From positions 3,263 through 31,093 of the forward strand of contig JAGXOB010000021.1 in the NCBI GenBank assembly GCA_019894735.1: a DNA stretch of 27,831 nt, given 5' to 3'. A model generated the notes under the pieces. The model made no database searches. It saw only the letters and a program-made list of their open reading frames with translations, and was not told the DNA's origin. Source of the stretch: Promethearchaeota archaeon (GTDB lineage Archaea > Asgardarchaeota > Lokiarchaeia > Sigynarchaeales > SOKP01). Positions 1 to 8,262 of this stretch are shown here, piece after piece; the first letter of the stretch is position 1, and each line of letters opens with the position of its first letter. The position numbers and the translations under genes were made by a program.

Positions 1-2
1 AT

Positions 3-551
3 TCTTTGAATCTTGAAGGAAGTGTGGGATTGTTTGTTCAAGAAATTTCAGAGAGTACAGGAAAAGTAGAAAAAGGATTAATTGGTACTTTTCAATCGGC
101 TCCTTTGTGTCAGCATTCCGTATTAGAGTATCTCTTAGGGGGTACAAAAAACGTTGTAATTCCTGTATTATGGACTATAGGAAATGAAGAGCCCGATTTA
201 ATTTTAGAATCTTCGATAAGTTTTGTAAATAAGCAGAAAGCTCAAACCATTATAAATTATCAAGCAGGTGCTACATTTCAGGCACTACTAGAACAAGGAG
301 TTCCTTCAGCAAAGGTAACAATTACGCGTCCTGACGAATATAATATAGGTAATTTAGTAGCATTTATTCAGTCGACCGTTTATTACTTATGTTTATTATT
401 GGATGTAAACTGGTCAAACAATCCAAAAGTGATTATAGGGAAAGAAATTGGAACTACGGCCTTAAAAAATAAGAGTTCACTTGAACAAAGAAAGAATACT
501 AGAGAAAAATTAGCTACGAAGATATTTAATCAAAAATTCTTTGAAGAGTAA
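3..551 (+). CDS. Phosphoglucose isomerase-like protein, C-terminal part (5' end outside window)
   Basis: The frame is open to the left edge, so this is the last ~182 residues of a longer protein; the TTG at position 6 is not taken as a start. The stretch QHSVLEYLLGG, followed by SFVNKQKA and then a segment with DEYNIGNLVAFIQS and NNPKVIIGKEIG, follows the order of the C-terminal SIS domain of the phosphoglucose isomerase superfamily: the His-containing loop, the helix before the substrate lysine, and the GK motif near the end. Known members interconvert glucose-6-phosphate and fructose-6-phosphate in the cytoplasm, for glycolysis or gluconeogenesis. It could instead be the isomerase half of a transaldolase/isomerase fusion; the missing N-terminus would decide. 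It converges on aspartokinase with a 20-base gap. Family assignment is by eye and moderately secure. Confidence 0.68.
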   Translation, partial: SLNLEGSVGLFVQEISESTGKVEKGLIGTFQSAPLCQHSVLEYLLGGTKNVVIPVLWTIGNEEPDLILESSISFVNKQKAQTIINYQAGATFQALLEQGVPSAKVTITRPDEYNIGNLVAFIQSTVYYLCLLLDVNWSNNPKVIIGKEIGTTALKNKSSLEQRKNTREKLATKIFNQKFFEE

Positions 552-571
552 ATTATTTCCTTCTACATTTA

Positions 572-1996
572 CTATCGAGTAATAAAAGCGTCATATAGTA
601 CATTCACGGCTTTTCTACAATTCTCTCGATCAATTATTGCTGTAAAGTTTAATTCAGAAGATCCTTGCGCTATTGCTTTTATATTTATATTGTTATCTCC
701 TAAAGATGTGAATACTCTACCGGCAATTCCCGGAGTGTAAAGGATTCCTGATCCAATAATCGCAACTAAAGAAATGTCGTGATCTATCTTAATTTTAAAC
801 CACTTTTTTCCAAAAAAATCGGAATTTCTTAATAAGAAACTTACTTTTGTAGAATCTTCATATTCGATACCGAAAGTAATATTGTTTTCTGAGGAACTTT
901 GTGAAATAAAGACGATATTTATATTATTATCCCCTAAAAGGGAAAACAATTTCGAAGCAGTCCCAGACAATGGAACCATAGTATCACTTTCTAAGGTGAC
1001 CATTGAAAGTTTCTCAATTGAGGTTATAGCTTTAATTACATTATTACTCTTAACAATTTCTTTAGTGATAGTAGTATAGTCTTCTGAATCTGGTTCGCTA
1101 AAATATCTCACCTCAGAGGGTATTTTTCCTTTTTCATTTACATCAAGACATAGAGGATGGAGTATTTTAGCTCCGAAAAATGCTAATTCTTTGGCCTCTT
1201 TATATGAAATGTTTCTTATGAGCGAAGTTTTTTCAGCAATGCTTGGATCGGCATTCAGAAAACCTTTTACATCTTTCCAATATATTATTTTACATTGAAA
1301 TAAATTGCGCAGAGCGTATGCTAATATAGCAGCCGATAAATCACTTCCACCCCTTCCTAAGGTAGAGATTTTATTGTCTTTCGTAGATCCATAATATCCA
1401 CTTACGCATACTAGAATATTTTTGTCTGATTTTAATAGAGGATATAATTTTTCTTTTACAAGTGCCTCTGTTTCATCTAGTAAAGGAAGTGCGCGTCCAA
1501 AATTATCGTCTGTTTTTATAATCTTATCAGAGAAAATATGATTTGATTTATATCCATTTGAAGTTAAATATTTACTTAAGAGGTAAATACTGAGTTTTTC
1601 TCCGTAAGATACAACCAAATCATAGATATCAGCACTTGGACGGATTAATCTAATAAGCCGTCCTAATTGTTTTAATTCTTCAATGTTAGTCTGAAGAAAT
1701 TCTACCGTTTCGTTATATTCAGGCCGATTTTTGTCTATAATACAATCAACAAGCTGAATATGCATATTGTATATTTCTTCAATGAGGGGGTCACAATTGT
1801 TTTCTTCGCTACAAGATTTTTCATAGAATTCTATTAATTTATTTGTTATTCCCTGTATAGCGGAAACAACAATCAATACTTGAGTAGATTTCATATATTT
1901 ATTAACAATATTTATAATCTGAAGATAAGATTCTCGATTTTGTAAACATGAACCTCCGAACTTCATAACTATTAAAGAATTTTTACTACTCTCCAT
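572..1996 (-). CDS. lysC: Aspartokinase with two C-terminal ACT domains
   Basis: Phosphorylates aspartate with ATP, the first step toward lysine, threonine, methionine and diaminopimelate. Visible marks are the KFGGS nucleotide loop at residues 12-16, a glycine-rich TLGRGGSDLSAA segment near residue 215, and the YWKDVKGFLNADP and FFGAKILHP stretches typical of the kinase domain. The last ~150 residues hold two ACT repeats, each containing LGDNNINI, which in this family bind feedback amino acids such as lysine or threonine. I start at the ATG at 1996 (474 residues); a TTG six codons upstream would add MRYFVI and looks less likely. No homoserine dehydrogenase is fused and no other lysine or threonine pathway gene is nearby, so it appears to be a stand-alone enzyme. 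Which end product inhibits it cannot be read from the sequence. Confidence 0.93.
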   Translation of the reverse strand: MESSKNSLIVMKFGGSCLQNRESYLQIINIVNKYMKSTQVLIVVSAIQGITNKLIEFYEKSCSEENNCDPLIEEIYNMHIQLVDCIIDKNRPEYNETVEFLQTNIEELKQLGRLIRLIRPSADIYDLVVSYGEKLSIYLLSKYLTSNGYKSNHIFSDKIIKTDDNFGRALPLLDETEALVKEKLYPLLKSDKNILVCVSGYYGSTKDNKISTLGRGGSDLSAAILAYALRNLFQCKIIYWKDVKGFLNADPSIAEKTSLIRNISYKEAKELAFFGAKILHPLCLDVNEKGKIPSEVRYFSEPDSEDYTTITKEIVKSNNVIKAITSIEKLSMVTLESDTMVPLSGTASKLFSLLGDNNINIVFISQSSSENNITFGIEYEDSTKVSFLLRNSDFFGKKWFKIKIDHDISLVAIIGSGILYTPGIAGRVFTSLGDNNINIKAIAQGSSELNFTAIIDRENCRKAVNVLYDAFITR

Positions 1997-2058
1997 TATA
2001 ACAAAATATCTCAATTAATCTTTTATTGGTATTAGAAAAATTTAGGAACTTATAGATT

Positions 2059-2076
2059 TTTCTTAAAATTAAGAAA
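2059..2076. promoter_or_regulatory. AT-rich dyad upstream of aspartokinase
   Basis: A perfect 8-base inverted repeat, TTTCTTAA-AA-TTAAGAAA, lies in the 85-base gap between the aspartokinase start (1996) and the dCMP deaminase stop (2082), about 62 bases upstream of the aspartokinase ATG. It could be an operator or part of a terminator for the upstream gene. Short dyads arise easily in AT-rich DNA, so confidence is low. Confidence 0.25.
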
Positions 2077-2081
2077 GAAAT

Positions 2082-2546
2082 TTATTCTAATAGTTGTTGG
2101 ACATTTAAATTGGATTCATTCAACAATTCTTCCTTAATCTTATTTTCCATGTTATATCCTTCCTTATATACAAGCCTTTTGATTCCTGCATTAATAATTA
2201 ATTTCAAACAACTCATACATGGAAAATGCGTGCTGTAAAGAGTAGTATTACCCTGTATTGAAGTACCATGAACAGCTGCTTGAATAATACAATTAATTTC
2301 GGCATGGACGCCGCGGCATAATTCTGGTTTTTCTCCACTTTTTAGATTTTGTCGCATACAAGTAAAAGGGGTGCAATGAGTAAATCCAGATGGGGAACCG
2401 TTATATCCTGTTGATAAAATATGGGAATCTTTAATTAATACGGCACCAACTTTCCTTTTTATGCAAGTACTTCTTTCGGACACAACTTCTGCAATTTTCA
2501 TGAAGTACTCGTCTTTAGAAATTCTATTTTTATTAGTAGGGCTCAT
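2082..2546 (-). CDS. Deoxycytidylate (dCMP) deaminase family protein
   Basis: Zinc-dependent cytosine-nucleotide deaminase, expected to convert dCMP to dUMP for thymidylate synthesis. The zinc site reads HAE (H81, E83) and PCMSC (C110, C113), and the dCMP-deaminase-type loop GYNGSPSGFTHC lies at residues 47-58. A CMRQ...LCRGVHAE segment is also typical of this family rather than of cytidine or tRNA deaminases. I start at the ATG at 2546 (154 residues) with AGGAAA just before it; an in-frame upstream extension of 28 hydrophobic residues would overlap the preceding gene and does not resemble the family. Downstream on the same strand is aspartokinase, upstream is a shortened membrane-protein gene 41 bases away. 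The substrate is inferred from family resemblance. Confidence 0.87.
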   Translation of the reverse strand: MSPTNKNRISKDEYFMKIAEVVSERSTCIKRKVGAVLIKDSHILSTGYNGSPSGFTHCTPFTCMRQNLKSGEKPELCRGVHAEINCIIQAAVHGTSIQGNTTLYSTHFPCMSCLKLIINAGIKRLVYKEGYNMENKIKEELLNESNLNVQQLLE

Positions 2547-2587
2547 TTTCCTAATATGATAAGAGTAAAGAATTAAATAAAAATTTA

Positions 2588-3043
2588 TTATATCCATAAA
2601 AATAGGATTATTGCTATTGAAGCTATACATCCTAGAATAGACAAGAAATATGTTAGAAGATGGTTTCCTGTCTGAAAATAAATCCTCGTGATTTTAAGAT
2701 TAATATCTATAGTAAAAACAGATTCCTTTTGACGAATATATTCCATTTTTACGATATCTCCTAATTTTGCGGGAGTTAATTCATTTATCGCCCAACCTGT
2801 CCCAATAGCACCATATATGGTAAAATAATTTGGTTCCAAGTTGATACCCCTAAAAACTAATTTCAATTTAAAAGCTCGAAAAATGAATGCTATAGTATAA
2901 ATAACTGAAAATAAGAAAATACCTAAAATTGAAATCTGCTGTAAATTTAGGAGAATTGATTGAAAATCAACATAAAAGATCATTAGCGCGATAATTGCGA
3001 TAGTAACACATCCCATCAAGATGCGTTTTGTTTTAACTTCCAT
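2588..3043 (-). CDS. Shortened UPF0104 / lysylphosphatidylglycerol-synthase-type membrane protein
   Basis: A 151-residue protein from the ATG at 3043 (a TTG at 3067 would add eight residues). It has two hydrophobic segments near the N-terminus, a basic FRAFKLKLVFRG loop, the stretch NELTPAKLGDIVKMEYIRQKE, and a final hydrophobic helix. The NELTPAKLGD stretch resembles the N-x-L-x-P-A-[RK]-x-G-[DE] motif of the UPF0104/AglD-type family, whose members are usually 300 residues or more with seven or eight membrane helices. Here the reading frame ends soon after the motif, and the dCMP deaminase start follows within 42 bases, so the usual C-terminal half is absent. It may be a remnant of a full-length gene after deletion, or a naturally short relative. 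I cannot assign a function. Confidence 0.55.
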   Translation of the reverse strand: MEVKTKRILMGCVTIAIIALMIFYVDFQSILLNLQQISILGIFLFSVIYTIAFIFRAFKLKLVFRGINLEPNYFTIYGAIGTGWAINELTPAKLGDIVKMEYIRQKESVFTIDINLKITRIYFQTGNHLLTYFLSILGCIASIAIILFLWI

Positions 3044-3156
3044 TAGAATAAAAATTAAATTTCCCAAATAAATTTAGAGAAAATAAGAGTAAATTTTATT
3101 TTTTCTTTTAGTATACTTTAATTTAAAGTTATTTTTGAAAATTACTTTTATATCAG

Positions 3157-4419
3157 ATGAAAAAAGTTGAATTACTAGCTCCGGCTAAAAATCTGAAAAC
3201 TATCAAAGCAGCTTCCCAGTACGCCGATTCTGTTTACTTTGGTATTGAAAAATTCAATATGCGAATGCGATCAGAAAATATTGCTCTGGAGAATTTAAAT
3301 AAAGTTATGGATTTTTGCAGGAAAGTTGGATTAAAAGCATATTTAGCCACAAATATTTTAGTCTATGATAATGAATTAAATACCTTACGAGAAATCATAG
3401 AAAAAGGAGCAGAAGCGGGAGTTCATGCATTTATTGTACACGATCTAGCAGCAATTGAAATTGTAAAAGAATACGGAGGTGAATTTCATGTTTCTACGCA
3501 ATGTAACATATCTAATTCTTTATCTGCAAGGTTTTACGAAAAGTTGGGAGCTGAAAGATTAATCCTAGCAAGAGAACTCTCTTTAGAGAAAATTAAAGAA
3601 ATTAAAAGGAATTTACATAAATCTGAAGTGGAAATTTTTATACACGGAGCAATGTGTACTTCTATAAGCGGTAGGTGCTATTTTTCTCAAGATATTTGTG
3701 GCACAGAGGAAAAATCCGCGAATCGAGGGAGTTGTGTACAACCTTGTAGAAGAAGGTGGTGGTTAAGAGAAGAATCTGGTACCGAGTATATATACGACGG
3801 TGTAAGGTTTATGAATTCAAGAGATCTATGTACTATTGCTTATATTCCTCAACTAATTGAGAGCAAAGTTGATGCGTTTAAAATTGAAGGTCGGATGCGA
3901 CACCCTCATTATGTAGAGATTGTTTCGAAAACTTACCGTGAAGCTATTGAAGCGTATTATGAGGGTACATTTACAAAGAAAAAGGTCGGTAAATGGGTAA
4001 CAGAGTTGAAAAAAGTATATAATCGTGGATTTACTCCGGGATTTTACTTTAAGAGAGTAACAGAAGAAGATCATCAGCATAAATCACCAGCAAATTTATC
4101 ACATTTTAGATATATAAAATTGGGTATAGTTAAAGATTATTATCCAAAAGAAAACTATGCTTTAATTTCTCTAAACAATGGATATTTAACGAAAACTGAC
4201 GATATTATTATCATGGGCAAAAAATCAGACACTTATTTGCATCAAAAGGCTAAACAAATAATCTACAACGATAAATTGGTAGACAAAACTCCACAAGGCA
4301 CCGCGAAGCATGAGATTAATATAAAGTTACATGTGAATGGAGAAGTGATTGGTAACGGAGAAGATAGTATCTACATATTCACTGATAAAACCTATAAGTC
4401 GAAAAAATATTCTTTATAA
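3157..4419 (+). CDS. Peptidase U32 family protein, probable RNA hydroxylation enzyme
   Basis: A 420-residue protein starting at an ATG. It begins with the KKVELLAPAKN strand typical of U32 proteins and carries the family signature at residues 159-177 (E-x-F-x2-G-x2-C-x4-G-x-C-x2-S), followed by C181, C193 and C197. Although first classified as collagenases, well-studied bacterial U32 proteins (TrhP, RlhA) are iron-sulfur proteins that hydroxylate tRNA or rRNA, and the conserved cysteines fit that role. The archaeal target is unknown and the assignment to RNA modification is inference. The C-terminal ~100 residues resemble the beta-barrel-like extension of longer U32 members. The glutamate formimidoyltransferase gene follows 25 bases later on the same strand, so they may be co-transcribed, with no evident functional link. 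Confidence 0.85.
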   Translation: MKKVELLAPAKNLKTIKAASQYADSVYFGIEKFNMRMRSENIALENLNKVMDFCRKVGLKAYLATNILVYDNELNTLREIIEKGAEAGVHAFIVHDLAAIEIVKEYGGEFHVSTQCNISNSLSARFYEKLGAERLILARELSLEKIKEIKRNLHKSEVEIFIHGAMCTSISGRCYFSQDICGTEEKSANRGSCVQPCRRRWWLREESGTEYIYDGVRFMNSRDLCTIAYIPQLIESKVDAFKIEGRMRHPHYVEIVSKTYREAIEAYYEGTFTKKKVGKWVTELKKVYNRGFTPGFYFKRVTEEDHQHKSPANLSHFRYIKLGIVKDYYPKENYALISLNNGYLTKTDDIIIMGKKSDTYLHQKAKQIIYNDKLVDKTPQGTAKHEINIKLHVNGEVIGNGEDSIYIFTDKTYKSKKYSL

Positions 4420-4444
4420 ATAGAAATATTATAATTATACTTTC

Positions 4445-5371
4445 ATGATTATTATGGAAAATAAAATTAAAAAGATCGTTGAGTCCGTTCCTAATTATAG
4501 CGAAGGAACAGATGGTACTATAGTCGAACAAATTGTATCAGAAATAAAAAACACACCTCAAACTAGAATTGTTGACATTCAATACGATTCAGATTACAAT
4601 AGAGCAGTTATAACTTTTGTGGGAACTCCCGAAGCAGTATTAAGAGCTAATATTGCTGCTGCTAAAAAAGCAATAGAATTAATTGATATGAATAGCCATA
4701 ATGGTCAACATCCTCGAATTGGTGCTATTGATGTTGTACCATTTATTCCTGCTCAAAATGTTTCAATTGAAGAGTGTGTTGATTTGTCGAAAAAGTTTGC
4801 TGTAGAAATGGCGAACGAGGGGGTCCCAGTATATTTATACGAAGAATCAGCTATTATTCCAGAAAGGAAAAATATTGATATAATACGCCGTGGGGAATAT
4901 GAAGGATTGAAAGAAACCATTGAAGAAGATCCTAGTAGAAAACCGGATTATGGACCTTCTAAATTCCACCCAACGGCGGGGGCTATCATTACGGGAGCTA
5001 GGCATCCTCTCATTAGCTTTAATATCAACCTCGGGACTAAAGATGTTAAAATAGCAAAAAAAGTTGCTAAAGCGATACATATGCAATCGGGAGGATTAAT
5101 GAATGTTAAAGCGATGGGTACGGAACTAAAAGAAAGGGATTGCGTTCAAGTGGGTATTAGCAATATTAACTTCAAAAAAACACCTCTTTATCGTCAGTTG
5201 GAACTCGTACGAATTGAAGCTGCGCGTTATGGAGTATCTATTGTCGGAACTGAATTGATAGGAGTGCTACCTTTAGACGCTGTTTTAAACTCGTTAGATT
5301 ATTACTTACAACTAGAAAATCCTAAGAAGCTTGAACCAAAGCATTTATTAGAAGATTATTTTGATTTCTAG
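4445..5371 (+). CDS. ftcD: Glutamate formimidoyltransferase
   Basis: Transfers the formimino group from N-formimino-glutamate to tetrahydrofolate, giving glutamate and 5-formimino-THF, the last step of one histidine degradation route. The 308-residue length fits the transferase domain alone. Family features are the opening VESVPNYSEG, the GQHPRIGAIDVVPFIP stretch carrying the presumed catalytic histidine, the PDYGPSKFHPTAGA loop and NINLGT. There is no cyclodeaminase domain as in the mammalian bifunctional enzyme, and no separate cyclodeaminase gene in this window. A second ATG three codons in (4454) is an alternative start. The gene ends 4 bases from the convergent imidazolonepropionase stop, which places it beside, but not inside, the hut operon. 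Use of folate rather than methanopterin is implied by the family, not shown. Confidence 0.92.
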   Translation: MIIMENKIKKIVESVPNYSEGTDGTIVEQIVSEIKNTPQTRIVDIQYDSDYNRAVITFVGTPEAVLRANIAAAKKAIELIDMNSHNGQHPRIGAIDVVPFIPAQNVSIEECVDLSKKFAVEMANEGVPVYLYEESAIIPERKNIDIIRRGEYEGLKETIEEDPSRKPDYGPSKFHPTAGAIITGARHPLISFNINLGTKDVKIAKKVAKAIHMQSGGLMNVKAMGTELKERDCVQVGISNINFKKTPLYRQLELVRIEAARYGVSIVGTELIGVLPLDAVLNSLDYYLQLENPKKLEPKHLLEDYFDF

Positions 5372-5375
5372 CATA

Positions 5376-6719
5376 TCACTTAGCTAATTTTTCGAAATCT
5401 ACAACAATATTACCATTTTTTATAACTTTTGATACTAAATTCACACCAAATTGATAAGGAAGAAAATTATGATTTGGTACATCAAAAACTATTATGTCTG
5501 CTTTTTTACCAACTTCTATGCTGCCAATTACATTTTGTCGTTCAATAGCACAAGCTGCGTTAATTGTGGCCGCTGTTAATGCTTCAGCGGGTGAAAGCTT
5601 CATATGATAACATGCTAATGCGATTATCATTTGCATTGATTCAGTCCAACAATTTGGATTAAGATCAGTAGCAAGAGCTATTGGAATACCCATTTCAATC
5701 ATTTTTCTTGCGGGAGCATAATCTTTCAGCATTAAACAAAAAGGAGTTCCAGGTAATAGCGTAGCAATTGTATTGGTTCTTTTCAACGCTTCCAACCCTT
5801 TATCATTAGATTTCAGTAGGTGTCCTACTTGTACAGCACTTAATTCGGCTGCTAATAATGCACCATTAGTATCTACTATTTCATCAATATGAATCTGCGG
5901 TTTCATTCCATATTTCATGGCTGTTGATAATATGGTTTTAGTTTGATCTATCGAGAAAATCCCTTCTTCGCAAAATACATCGCAAAATTCTGCTAGTCCT
6001 TCTTTTGCTATTCTTGGAATCATTTCTGAAATTATTATTTCAACATATTCGTCGGTTTTCCCCTCATATTCAGGTGGAACTGCATGAGCACCTAAGAATG
6101 TCGATATTATATCTATGGGCTGCTCGAGATTTAATTCTTTTGCAGCGAGCAAAGATTTTATTTCATTTTCGGTATCTAACCCATAACCTGATTTTGTTTC
6201 TATAGTAGTTGTACCGTATTCCAACATCCTACTTAGAATATTTTTCCCATTTTTAATTAACCGAGCTAACGCGGCTTCTCTGGTTGCTTTAACAGTTTTT
6301 AAAATTCCTCCTCCAGACTCCAAGATTTCCATATAACTCTTGCCTGAAAGCTTCATCTCAAGCTCATTTTCTCTGTAACCATCAAAAATAATGTGTGTAT
6401 GTGGATCTATAAAGCCAGGAGTGACTAACCGATTTGTTGCATCGATAATAACTGTCTCTGCACTAGGAGGGAAATTAGCAATTAATTCTTGTGTAGTTCC
6501 CACAAATATTATAGAACCACGATAAATTGCCACAGCTCCATCTTGGATAACGGCTAAGTTTTTCATGTTCGAACCTACTCTTGGAACCCCGTAAGCAGTA
6601 TCCATTGTTACCAGTTCATTTGCGTGAATAATAATTAAATCTACTTGAGGTGTTTGATCACCCTTGTTTGGATCTTTTCTTTTTATTCTTTTAGGGGATG
6701 GAGTAGATCTTACACTCAT
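5376..6719 (-). CDS. hutI: Imidazolonepropionase
   Basis: Hydrolyses 4-imidazolone-5-propionate to N-formimino-L-glutamate, third step of histidine breakdown. It is an amidohydrolase-fold metalloenzyme: the HTH metal motif is H107 and H109 in GFIDPHTHIIF, followed by QIHIDE (H277), VGHLL (H300) and LATDLNPN (D352), all in the expected order. The substrate-binding ETKSGYGL stretch is present near residue 174. At 447 residues it is about 30-40 longer than typical HutI because of a basic, proline-containing N-terminal tail (residues 1-26); starting at the ATG at 6719 is supported by a strong GAGGAAA ribosome-binding sequence directly upstream. It is the last gene of the hutU-hutH-hutI unit, 13 bases after hutH. 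Confidence 0.95.
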   Translation of the reverse strand: MSVRSTPSPKRIKRKDPNKGDQTPQVDLIIIHANELVTMDTAYGVPRVGSNMKNLAVIQDGAVAIYRGSIIFVGTTQELIANFPPSAETVIIDATNRLVTPGFIDPHTHIIFDGYRENELEMKLSGKSYMEILESGGGILKTVKATREAALARLIKNGKNILSRMLEYGTTTIETKSGYGLDTENEIKSLLAAKELNLEQPIDIISTFLGAHAVPPEYEGKTDEYVEIIISEMIPRIAKEGLAEFCDVFCEEGIFSIDQTKTILSTAMKYGMKPQIHIDEIVDTNGALLAAELSAVQVGHLLKSNDKGLEALKRTNTIATLLPGTPFCLMLKDYAPARKMIEMGIPIALATDLNPNCWTESMQMIIALACYHMKLSPAEALTAATINAACAIERQNVIGSIEVGKKADIIVFDVPNHNFLPYQFGVNLVSKVIKNGNIVVDFEKLAK

Positions 6720-6723
6720 AAAG

Positions 6724-6730
6724 TTTCCTC
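6724..6730 (-). promoter_or_regulatory. Ribosome-binding site of hutI
   Basis: On the minus strand GAGGAAA lies a few bases before the hutI ATG at 6719, inside the 13-base gap after hutH. It is one of the clearest Shine-Dalgarno sequences in the window and fixes the hutI start; internal operon genes commonly use such sites in archaea. Confidence 0.65.
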
Positions 6731-6732
6731 TT

Positions 6733-8247
6733 CTAATCTAATTTAGAAATTTTGACTAATTCTTTACCTTTTATTATAGCTAAAGCAATTTCAATAATTT
6801 CCGATAAAACAACATCTTCGTTGATATGGGGGATTTTTTGACGAACGTAGGTATGACAAGCTTCTAAAATTATGCTGGATTTTAGTGGTCTCCTAAAATC
6901 AAATGCTTGAGCAGCACATAAGAGTTCAATAGCCAAGATTTTTTCAAGGTTGTGTACAATTCGAAGTGTTTTTCGGGCACTAATTGATCCCATACTAACG
7001 TGATCTTCTTGTCCCATTGATGTCGGGATACTATCAGCACTTGCAGGGAAGCACATTGATTTATTTTCGCTAGCTAAAGCTGCTGAAGTATATTGCGTTA
7101 TCATGAAACCCGAATTTAATCCAGAATCTTCAATTAAGTAAGCAGGTAAACCCCATTTTCCTTCCAAGAGAAGATATGTCCTTCTATCAGATATATTTCC
7201 CATTTCAGAGGCGGCTAAACCAACATAATCTAAAGGAAGTGCGAGGGGTTGACCATGGAAATTTCCACCACTTTTGGTTATAGTTTCATTAAAAATAATA
7301 GGATTGTCTGTTATTGAATTTAATTCACAATCTACTACCTTTTTAAAGTGTGAGAACGCATCTCGAGAAGCACCGTGGACTTGGGGTATACACCGAATAG
7401 AATAAGGATCTTGAACCCTTCCACAATCTTTATGAGATTCAATAAATCGAGAATCTTTTAAAAATGCTCTAATTCTTTTAGCAACAAGAATAGCCCCTTG
7501 ATGTGGTCTTAACTTGATTAAATCGTCATCAAAAGGTTGAGGAGAACCCAAGTAAGCTTCTAGACTAAGAGCACCAATAATATCAGCATTCTCAAGACAA
7601 TTTCTTAATTTTTCATGTATAACTATAGCATGAGCAGTTATAAATTGTGTGCCGTTAATTAAGGCTAAACCTTCCTTAGCTTGCAATTTCAAAGGTGTTA
7701 AGTTGTGTTCCTGTAAGATTTCTATTGACTTGATATAATTTTTTCCATCTTTTGATAAATAACCTAACCCAATGAGTGGTAAAAACAAATGAGCTAGAGG
7801 AGCGAGATCTCCCGATGCTCCAACAGAACCTTGTTCTGGTACTAATGGAATTACATCAGTTTCTACGTGCCAACAAATACGATCGATTACTTCCAATGAT
7901 ATTCCAGAAAAGCCTTTACATAAAGCATGAATTTTCAATATCATCATCAGTTTTGATAATTGGTGCCCAATGGGATCACCAAGTCCTACGCTATGACTTT
8001 TTAAAAGATTTTCTTGTAATTTACCAGTTTCTTCTTTTGTAATTTTTGTAGTACACAACGAACCAATACCAGTGTTAACACTATAGACTAATTTTTCACC
8101 TTTAGCTATTTTTTGAACTGCTTCATAATTCTTTCTGACATTTAATTTAACTTCTTCAGTTATTATTCCCCTAATCTCTCCATTAGCAATTTGTAAAGCT
8201 AAATCAGGCGTTAAATAGTCAATTCCATATTTAAAATTATTACTCAT
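6733..8247 (-). CDS. hutH: Histidine ammonia-lyase
   Basis: Eliminates ammonia from L-histidine to give trans-urocanate, first step of the pathway. The Ala-Ser-Gly triad that cyclises to the MIO electrophile sits in GSVGASGDLAPLAHL (A144-S145-G146 counting from the ATG at 8247). The catalytic tyrosine loop is YSVNTGIG near residue 55, slightly different from the usual YGVNTGFG. Other family stretches are QDPYSIRCIPQVHGA, the SGGNFHGQPLALPLD region and QEDHVSMGS. From the ATG at 8247 the protein is 504 residues, the normal size; a TTG three codons upstream is less likely. It lies 15 bases downstream of hutU and 13 upstream of hutI, so the three are almost certainly co-transcribed. Phenylalanine or tyrosine ammonia-lyase is unlikely given the context. 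Confidence 0.95.
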   Translation of the reverse strand: MSNNFKYGIDYLTPDLALQIANGEIRGIITEEVKLNVRKNYEAVQKIAKGEKLVYSVNTGIGSLCTTKITKEETGKLQENLLKSHSVGLGDPIGHQLSKLMMILKIHALCKGFSGISLEVIDRICWHVETDVIPLVPEQGSVGASGDLAPLAHLFLPLIGLGYLSKDGKNYIKSIEILQEHNLTPLKLQAKEGLALINGTQFITAHAIVIHEKLRNCLENADIIGALSLEAYLGSPQPFDDDLIKLRPHQGAILVAKRIRAFLKDSRFIESHKDCGRVQDPYSIRCIPQVHGASRDAFSHFKKVVDCELNSITDNPIIFNETITKSGGNFHGQPLALPLDYVGLAASEMGNISDRRTYLLLEGKWGLPAYLIEDSGLNSGFMITQYTSAALASENKSMCFPASADSIPTSMGQEDHVSMGSISARKTLRIVHNLEKILAIELLCAAQAFDFRRPLKSSIILEACHTYVRQKIPHINEDVVLSEIIEIALAIIKGKELVKISKLD

Positions 8248-8262
8248 TTTAATCAATTTCTA

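Noticed and set aside
2547..2630. N-terminal extension of 28 residues on the dCMP deaminase
   Set aside because: It is hydrophobic, overlaps the preceding gene and does not match the family; the ATG at 2546 with AGGAAA fits better.
3116..3128. CTTTAATTTAAAG dyad upstream of the U32 gene
   Set aside because: Too short and too AT-rich to separate from chance.
4445..5371. Bifunctional formimidoyltransferase-cyclodeaminase
   Set aside because: The protein ends at 308 residues with no cyclodeaminase domain.
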